From Acanthopleura granulata (Eukaryota; Mollusca; Polyplacophora; Chitonida; Chitonidae), in contig JABBOT010000080.1 of the NCBI GenBank assembly GCA_016165875.1, positions 47,326,032 to 47,390,031 on the forward strand: 64,000 nucleotides of DNA, written 5' to 3'. Both the position numbers and the translations under genes were made by a program. The notes beneath the pieces are model-generated. The model was not told the origin of the DNA, ran no database searches, and was given only the letters and a program-made list of their open reading frames with translations. Below, in pieces: positions 57,101 to 64,000 of this stretch. The stretch's first letter is position 1. Every line of letters starts with the position of its first letter.

Positions 57101-60100
57101 TGCAAAGGGCTATAGCAGAAGCATTGAAAATGGATTTGAGTATCCCTGACACTCAGTCACTCTGTATTAGACTAGTATTAAATGGCAAACATGATATACT
57201 CAATTTTGCAAAACTTCAAATATTACCATAATCTTGATGAATTTTCATGAAAACAACTGACCTTCAGAGTAGACTGGTTGACCGTGCTATCACGACCTTC
57301 CGACAACATTTGTATCCAGGATTTCTGTGTGTCCTCGAACATGTATGTCAATGTGACTTTGTCTCGAAAAGTAGTTAATTTTCTAGCAAACTTTCTAAAT
57401 GTCGACCGAAAATAGTCATGTTCGGCTGAATTTCTGGTTACCAAAACAACACACAACCTGTTAAAAAAAAGATGAAAAATGTTAACTTTCTATATGATGA
57501 AGCTGGAAAAAATATCCGGTTTCTTGCATGTATGAAGTGAATCCTGCATTTTTAAATTTTTACATTAAGTCTAAAATCAGTTTAATACATGAACTTCTAG
57601 AGACCAACACGTGGTGGTCAAAAATAAGGGAAAATATAAGATTAGATGTATTTGTTAGCATCATCAAGTCTGAATGGTTAAATGTAATGTCCAGGCAACA
57701 AAACTTCTGAACAATTAAAAACGTAATAGTTCAAAGATCCCAAATCCAGTAATAATTACGTTTTTGCATTCATCTTAGATCACACACAAGCAAGAGGAAG
57801 TTGACTGTTGTAGGGCTTTCAGCACTAATTAATCTCTGTCAAATCTTACTTTCTCCTGCGAACACTCTCAGTCTCTGGACAGAGGTCGTCAAAATAACCC
57901 TGACTGGAGAGCCTGGGGAGTGTCAGGAACTTGTTGGACCCCATAACTTCATCTAGGGTAGATCTTGGAATCTGATGCATCTGTTCAAATGGATAGAACA
58001 TGATGTTATTCATTTATTTAACTGAGCCTTTATGTTTTTGTCAAAATTTTCACGTAGACTTGCAACATTGTGGAAACCAGGAAATAGCTGAAAAACTGCA
58101 GATTTCAATCAGTCATAAAAAATGAACCTGTCATGTGCAAAAGGATTAATTTATTTATTTATTTAATTGGTGTTTTACGCTATACTCAAGAATATTTCAC
58201 TTATGGTGGCAAGCATTATGGTAGGAGGAAACCCACGACCATCCAGGGGTTGCTGGCAGACCTTTCAATGCTGGGTCGGCAAAGAAGCCAGCATGAGCTG
58301 GACTTAAACTCACAGCCAGCGCATTGGTGGGAGAGTTATTATGCTACATCAGTGCGCTAACCAACTGATAGTGTACATTTTACCACCAAATTCTATATCA
58401 ACCTGTTCTATGCAGCCAACATTTTCAACAGTAATGATGATTGCTCCATTGGACATTCAAAAATTTTAAAATGGCGACCACAGGCTTCAGTAGTTTATGT
58501 ACTGATTAAAAGTTATAACCTGCCACTTTGTGAAGACAAATGAACTGTGAAGATTAGTGGTCAATGGCACTGAAGTCTGTTGTTCTTTAAGGAGGCCCAG
58601 CTGATTATAGGCCGGACACCCCTGCACTGCTGCAGGGGATTAGCTCGATGCTGAGGTCGGAGCTATGAATACCATAAACAATGGGCAAACAAGCATATAA
58701 TATTACCTCCTGTGGTTATCTGGCTTGCTTGGCCATTATCTTTGCACGCAAATGATGTTGTGTCTTCATTTTGCTTGGCCAAAATATTGTCTGTACTGAA
58801 CACATGGTGAACTTGATCTTCCTTCACTCGTACATTTTGTTGTTGTTTCATCGATAATGGCAAACATGATTGACTGAATTTTCATACAGCTCAGCAGTCT
58901 GCCGTTTACAGTCCAAAACTTTGTTAGTTATTTATACCTACATAGGCCAAACTGGCACATGGCTTACTAGGGCTGGACAGTAATGGGAAGAAAGTCCACC
59001 CATCATACGTGCCCTGACCTGAATCTACTTCTGTAGGCACCTGTTAAATGCGTGAGGAATAAAGGCCTACTGCACACAACTTGAAATTTTTGAGTTATTA
59101 TTTTACCACAATTGTTATATTTCTACGAAATGTTTGTAGCAGAACACATTAGTGTTTTAACAATTATGTATACGATTATTGTGTACATGTGTAGATTTCC
59201 TGGAACTTAATTCAGTTGTGATTTGGCCTGGTCTTCACAACCTGTCTTTTGTGGCCACCTGTCATATGCATCCACTTTTTACTCTTCCCTTCACTAGCTG
59301 CATACAAGTTTGACTGTAGTATTAATGTCCTGTTCACATACATTCTTCTTAACATAACAGTCTTGTCTTTACAGAAATACACCTATACTAACCGACACAG
59401 TTGCTACCGGCAACTTAGGATCCTCTTTAAACATAAGCAAAGTTTCTTTTGATTGGTCAACTCCATACTTTGACAGAATATCCTTTACATCTGGTGAGTA
59501 AAGGTGAACCAATGCTGATTTAATACGGCCTCTGCTTTTAAATGCACTCAGCAAGAATCGAGCGGGCGGGATGTCTTTACGAGAGAAAAAGATTGCCCGG
59601 ACTTGATTGTCCTGTTGCCAGCCACTCAAGAACAAGTCCAGTCCTTCATCAGTCAGCTGTCAGAAAACACAGAAACACACATTCTAGCATGAGAGGGCTT
59701 CCGGAAATTGTTGACAAACTGGTTCTGTTATATTTACTGTGAACCACATGCAAGAAACTATTTTTCCACTTCAAGTTGCAAAATGTCTAGGCAAAGACAA
59801 GTCAGTTACACAGTATTCAAACACTAGAGTCTACCTCTTTTTTTCTTCCTTTCTTTTTTTTTTTGTTCTTGTTTTAACAGAATATTAGAGACACTATGAT
59901 GGTTTCCTTTTTCAAAACAAATTCTAGAAGTCCTCATAATTATTTATTATTATGTGCAAGGTTGACATCAGTGCACATATATCTGCAGTGCACCAGGAAC
60001 TACAACACTTCCCATGAGCACGCTAATGAATATGATATGACATCTCTCCCACAATCCATTGTTCTCCCCATGGTGGAGACATCTCCAACTATCTTTCTCT

Positions 60101-63100
60101 AACCAATTTTGGAATTCCCTACTGACTTCCCCATCCTCATTTTATTATATGTTTATTTTCAAACATTACGCCGTTCTTATCACCACCATGTCACGTTACA
60201 GCACATTCTCCCTATGGTTGGCATACTGATAGCTCAGTCTCACTGTATATAACATCAAAAACTACCGTATGGACCAGCTTTGATGGGAAGAGGCCTCTAG
60301 CAAAGTCCTTCAGTGTTTGCAAGTTGACCACTCCCTTGAGGAAAGTCAATCGCCCCTGAGTAAGGCCCATGATGGCTGGAACTTCATGGAGTCGCAGGTG
60401 AGTGGCTAGGGCTTGGTTAACACCAGCATGCACTGCTCCCAAACCAAATCCTACACAGGAAAGAAAATCAAATTGAGCTGCAAATTAATCCTGGACTGTT
60501 TCTTCAATCATACGATCCATTCAAACAGTGCAATTTGCCATGTTAACTTCCAGAATTCAACACATTCATAATAAATTTCCATTTCTTTTCTTTAGATTAA
60601 AGTGGCCAATCCTATGAAATAGAGATGGTCCTACTTTCACTGGGTGGTTGAATTCAACACACTGATGCATAATTACAACCAACATATTCAAATATTTCTT
60701 GCCCATGTGGGGTTCTCTAATCTCTTAGTTTTTTTACATTCAACACACAATGACTTCTTCATTCTCTGAACAGCAGTTGTTGAAGACAAGAATGAATATA
60801 ATTTGATGGATTGGTTTAATTGATTGACCCGCCCGGATAGCGCAGTTGGTTGGGCGTCCGCTTTCGGACGGGGAGATCTGGGTTCAAACCTGGGTCGGGT
60901 CATACCAAAGACTTTAAAAAATGGTACATTCTGCTTCCTCGCTAGGCGCTCAGCAATAAGAGGATAGAGGGTGGACTGGTCGGCCCGGTGTCAGTATAAT
61001 GTGACTGGGTGAGGGGGCTTGTTGGGTATCTTCGGCAAGTCGTCTCGGTGAGGCAGCACCAGATAAAAGATACGGTGGAAATCCGTCCTGCACCAAGGAG
61101 ACACCGCCTTCGTATAAGTGAAATATTCTTGAGTAGGGCGTTAAACAATAAGCATTCATTCATTCATTTAATTGAATGATTTTACGCTGTACTCAAGAAT
61201 GTCTCACTTATATGATGGCTGCCAGCATTACTGGGGAAGGAAACTGGGCAGAGTCCGGGAAAAACTCACAACCATTCACAGGCTGCTAACAGACCTTCCC
61301 ACTTAGAGAGAGCCAGTATGAGCTGAATTTTAACTCATCTCGACCGCATTGGTGAGAGGCCCCTGGGTCATTAGAGCACTGAATCTCTTGGTTCATTGCC
61401 ATGCTAAAGAATGTTTCAGTTTTACGATGACAATGAGTATCATTATTGGAGAGAAAATGAAGCAGTCACCTGTACACCAGCCAGCAGCCTGTGGGAAGCA
61501 AATAACGAACCTTCTCACTAGTGAGATTTTCACCTGCAGAGCAAGCTCAGTGTGTACAGTATGCCACACTGGTTGAAGGCAAGTTATGATCACATCTTCC
61601 ACAAATTCTGAGTGAGGCCACCTTTACTGTAAACCAGACGCTCTGGACTACTCACAGCCACCACTGACCCCGACTACTGAATGTTGATGAACCCCAAAAA
61701 TCTGATGTTCTAGTCAGAGACTGAACTGCCTGTAAAACAGTTCAGGGGTGACACAGTTACTTAGTGCTGACTTTGATTGCTTCATGAATGCTGCTGAATG
61801 TACAGGCTGTCCAATTTAAGAACAACAATCAAGGTGCAGTATGCATCTAATCACATTACCTATGCCATCCAAATCCTTGAAGAATTTCTCCAAGATATGT
61901 TCCATTCTCATACACTGGAAACAAAAATCTGAGTAGGCATAGATAATGTAAGGCCGCTTGTGACTGTCTGGGAAAACTCGCGTCTCATAAGCTCTGAAAA
62001 ACACAAATATGCTCAGATATATATGAGGCGACTTCTCACCGTCAAAACTCTACAAAAACTTTAGAAAGTACAAAATCATGTAAGGTCCATGTTGATACTG
62101 GTTCATTACATGACGACAAACAAAAACAGATTTTTCATGGGAGGATTGCAATACATAATAAGTTCACATAATTTTTTAACTTTTAAATATAAATATTGGA
62201 ATTTAGTGTCACAATAAGCATTTCTCCGCTTGCTTCATCTATTTACATCTTGAGGAACAGATGTTTAAATGCATATCTTAACATGTCGATATGAAGGTCT
62301 AGCTCAAATGTCAGTTATCAGGGGAGAAATAACACGTAATGATTACACATAACGTGTCGATATGAAGGTCTAGCTCAAATGTCAGTTATCAGGGGAGAAA
62401 TAACACGTAATGATTACACATAACGTGTCGATATGAAGGTCTAGCTCAAATGTCAGTTATCAGGGGAGAAATAACACGTAATGATTACACATAACGTGTC
62501 GATATGAAGGTCTAGCTCAAATGTCAGTTAACAGGGGAGAAATAACACGTAATGATTACACATAACGTGCCGATATGAAGGTCCAGCTCAAATGTCAGTT
62601 ATCAGGGGAGAAATAACACGTAATGATTACACATAACGTGTTGATATGAAGGTCCAGCTCAAATGTCAGTTATCAGGGGAGAAATAACACGTAATGATTA
62701 CACATAACGTGTCGATATGAAGGTCCAGCTCAAATGTCAGTAATCAGGGGAGAAATAACACGTAATGATTACACATAACGTGTCGATATGAAGGTCCAGC
62801 TCAAATGTCAGTTATCAGGGGAGAAATAACACGTAATGATTACACATAACGTGTCGATATGAAGGTCCAGCTCAAATGTCAGTAATCAGGGGAGAAATAA
62901 CACGTAATGATTACACATAACGTGCCGATATGAAGGTCCAGCTCAAATGTCAGTAATCAGGGGAGAAATAACACGTAATGATTACACATAACGTGTCGAT
63001 ATGAAGGTCCAGCTCAAATGTCAGTTATCAGGGGAGAAATAACACGTAAGGATTACACATAACGTGTCGATATGAAGGTCCAGCTCAAATGTCAGTTATC

Positions 63101-63559
63101 AGGGGAGAAATAACACGTAACGATTACACATAACGTGTCGATATGAAGGTCCAGCTCAAATGTCAGTTATCAGGGGAGAAATAACACGTAACGATTACAC
63201 ATAACGTGTCGATATGAAGGTCCAGCTCAAATGTCAGTTATCAGGGGAGAAATAACACGTAATGATTACACATAACATGTCGATATGAAGGTCCAGCTCA
63301 AATGTCAGTTATCAGGGGAGAAATAACACGTAATGATTACACATAAGCACTGAAGATACCGAACTTGTACAAACCTTAAGGTGAGAAGATATTTATCAAA
63401 AATCGCTTCTGCCCCACGGAAATGAAACTTAAATCCTCCAAAGGGCCCTTGGTTGAAAAAGCCAAAGTCCCCTTGATGCTGCTGGTGGCGACTGGGCTCC
63501 TGTGCGGTGGTGTAACCATAGTGATCGTACTGGTGCCGCCTTTCGGGTTCACCCAAAGT
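50784..63559 (-). CDS. DNAJC16: DNAJC16, second copy, 5' end beyond the window
   Basis: Same gene as at 3932-20071, with coding exons 3 to 13 at 63559-63375, 61993-61860, 60450-60266, 59656-59393, 57980-57850, 57457-57262, 55571-55380, 54947-54880, 54041-53895, 53086-52925 and 51198-50784. Exons 2 and 1 would map past position 64000, so truncation is by the window, not by a break. All visible splice sites and phases are kept and no stop interrupts the frame. Amino-acid differences from copy 1 are E348G, L312V, G433D and T764K; I also saw silent changes in exons 8, 12 and 13. Introns differ by substitutions, repeat number and one extra SINE. The open frame and low divergence argue against a pseudogene; this is either the other allele misplaced in the assembly or a very young duplicate. 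Confidence 0.92.
51222..51322 (-). mobile_element. SINE 3' fragment next to DNAJC16 exon 13 acceptor (copy 2)
   Basis: Same old insertion as 4370-4470, so it predates the split of the two copies. Confidence 0.75.
51492..51795 (+). mobile_element. Diverged SINE family 2 (copy 2)
   Basis: Counterpart of 4640-4945, shared by both copies and therefore older than their divergence. Confidence 0.7.
52725..52895. repeat. ~29-bp minisatellite (copy 2)
   Basis: Counterpart of 5930-6112 with different unit order and slightly different length. Confidence 0.85.
52925..53086 (-). CDS. DNAJC16: DNAJC16 copy 2 exon 12
   Basis: Counterpart of 6142-6303; one silent change in a Phe codon. Confidence 0.92.
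53215..53705. repeat. ~60-70-bp degenerate repeat (copy 2)
   Basis: Counterpart of 6430-6990, about 64 bases shorter. Confidence 0.85.
53895..54041 (-). CDS. DNAJC16: DNAJC16 copy 2 exon 11 (membrane helix)
   Basis: Counterpart of 7176-7322; the membrane helix and basic flank are unchanged. Confidence 0.92.
54880..54947 (-). CDS. DNAJC16: DNAJC16 copy 2 exon 10
   Basis: Counterpart of 8161-8228; same splice sites and translation. Confidence 0.9.
55380..55571 (-). CDS. DNAJC16: DNAJC16 copy 2 exon 9
   Basis: Counterpart of 8661-8852; translation unchanged. Confidence 0.91.
55745..56375. repeat. 53-bp minisatellite in DNAJC16 intron 8 (copy 2)
   Basis: Same family, about 12 units. The array is roughly eight units shorter than in copy 1. 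Confidence 0.94.
57262..57457 (-). CDS. DNAJC16: DNAJC16 copy 2 exon 8
   Basis: Counterpart of 10955-11150. Gly433 is Asp here; one silent Thr change. Confidence 0.92.
57850..57980 (-). CDS. DNAJC16: DNAJC16 copy 2 exon 7
   Basis: Counterpart of 11546-11676. Two nearby substitutions: one silent in Val, one changing Glu348 to Gly. Confidence 0.9.
58138..58373 (-). mobile_element. tRNA-derived SINE family 1 in DNAJC16 intron 6 (copy 2)
   Basis: Counterpart of 11845-12072. Confidence 0.8.
59393..59656 (-). CDS. DNAJC16: DNAJC16 copy 2 exon 6
   Basis: Counterpart of 13092-13355, with a single C/G change giving Val instead of Leu at residue 312. Confidence 0.92.
60266..60450 (-). CDS. DNAJC16: DNAJC16 copy 2 exon 5
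   Basis: Counterpart of 13966-14150, identical in translation. The intron 5' of it (gene sense) carries the copy-2-specific SINE at 60828-61166. Confidence 0.92.
60828..61166 (+). mobile_element. Young tRNA-derived SINE (family 2), only in copy 2
   Basis: 339-bp insertion with intact pol III boxes: A-box-like TAGCGCAGTTGGTTGGGCG and B-box GGTTCAAACCTGG. It ends with a CATT-repeat tail. It is flanked by 13-bp target-site duplications TTTAATTGATTGA (60815-60827) and TTTAATTGAATGA (61167-61179). Copy 1 has the uninterrupted empty site near 14520. The length difference between the two copies over this interval is 352 bases, exactly element plus one duplication. Confidence 0.92.
61180..61397 (-). 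mobile_element. Diverged SINE family 1 in DNAJC16 intron 4 (copy 2)
   Basis: Counterpart of 14527-14745, split from its original flank by the SINE at 60828-61166. Confidence 0.75.
61860..61993 (-). CDS. DNAJC16: DNAJC16 copy 2 exon 4 (CFQC)
   Basis: Counterpart of 15208-15341; the translation, including the CFQC motif, is unchanged. Confidence 0.92.
62281..63347. repeat. 71-bp minisatellite in DNAJC16 intron 3, 15 units (copy 2)
   Basis: Same family as 15628-16128 with about eight more units; units are nearly identical to each other, so the expansion is recent. Confidence 0.95.
63375..63559 (-). CDS. DNAJC16: DNAJC16 copy 2 exon 3
   Basis: Counterpart of 16168-16352: same TLGEPERRHQYDHYG start and Gly/Phe-rich linker. 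It lies 5' (gene sense) of a longer 71-bp repeat array than in copy 1. Confidence 0.92.
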
Positions 63560-64000
63560 CTGCATACATGAAGACAAAAAGATCAAGTTTTAAAGGGTGT
63601 AATGTTTGATGATAATTGTAACATTGTGACAGATGATAATAAAAAATCACCACAAATACTCTTTTCCTTTTCAAGATGAAAGCTTGAGAGGCTAACACGA
63701 AAACTAAAAATACAAATTACAACAACACATTGTTTATTCCTTGGTTGGTGAAATAATTTATTTGGTATAAGTCAAACTATTTTGATTAACACCAGTCCAG
63801 AGCTGTTTAAATGATTTATAAAACAAATTTAGCACACCAAAAAACAGAATTTTCAGCACAACCAATATATCACATGATACCAGCTGACATGCATGCATTT
63901 ACATGTATTTAATTAATTATTTGCCTGGTGTTTAAGTTGGGCACAATTTCAACTGAGCTTACACATAGACTGAAGTCAACTTGTCCATATGTATATGTAG

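Noticed and set aside
60828..60900. A tRNA gene
   Set aside because: The tRNA-like head has A and B boxes but is fused to a SINE body and CATT tail and flanked by target-site duplications; no good cloverleaf acceptor stem is evident.
50784..63559. Copy 2 DNAJC16 as a pseudogene
   Set aside because: All eleven visible exons keep frame and splice sites; the missing two exons lie outside the window.

Overview
This is nuclear DNA from an animal. Genes are split by spliceable introns (GT..AG junctions can be read at every exon). The proteins are metazoan, tRNA-derived SINEs are scattered throughout, and about twenty minisatellite families occupy introns and flanks. The SINE 3' modules (a CTTGAGTA..GCGTAAAACACCAAT-type end followed by an AAAT-rich tail) look like those of marine lophotrochozoans, perhaps a mollusc. 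That taxon call is from memory and tentative. No bacterial, phage, CRISPR or viral gene system was found.

Layout. (1) 3932-20071, minus strand: a complete 13-exon DNAJC16 gene (770 codons plus stop), an ER membrane J-domain protein with a thioredoxin-like fold. (2) 20072-23235: divergent intergenic region with one foldback (inverted-repeat) element; a second, longer foldback lies in DNAJC16 intron 1. (3) 23236-29307, plus strand: nine exons of the DEAD-box mRNA-export helicase DDX19/DBP5, ending before the last ~75-80 residues. (4) 29308-29934: a minisatellite with a 13-N assembly gap. (5) 29935-37444, plus strand: the last nine exons of PLEKHM2 (the SKIP kinesin-1/lysosome adaptor), with the PH domain but no RUN domain. 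(6) 37445-46771: gene-poor, dominated by a 2.5-kb array of 54-bp repeats that opens long but spurious ORFs on both strands. (7) 46772-64000: a second copy of window positions 1 to about 16.8 kb, carrying DNAJC16 exons 13 to 3 on the minus strand; exons 2 and 1 would lie beyond the window.

The two DNAJC16 copies are nearly identical and both open. I found four amino-acid differences, one SINE present in copy 2 only, and several repeat-number differences. This looks like two alleles placed head to tail by the assembler, or a very recent ~46.8-kb tandem duplication; the sequence alone does not settle which. The DDX19-to-PLEKHM2 junction is not a clean fusion: splicing the flanking exons gives a frame shift and an early stop, so sequence is probably missing at the gap.

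The three genes act in separate processes (ER chaperoning, mRNA export, lysosome transport), and nothing suggests a shared pathway. DNAJC16 and PLEKHM2 are also near each other in human (1p36), so their proximity may be old synteny. I found no convincing new biological system. The unusual content is structural: the duplication, the broken gene junction, the foldbacks and the repeat dynamics.
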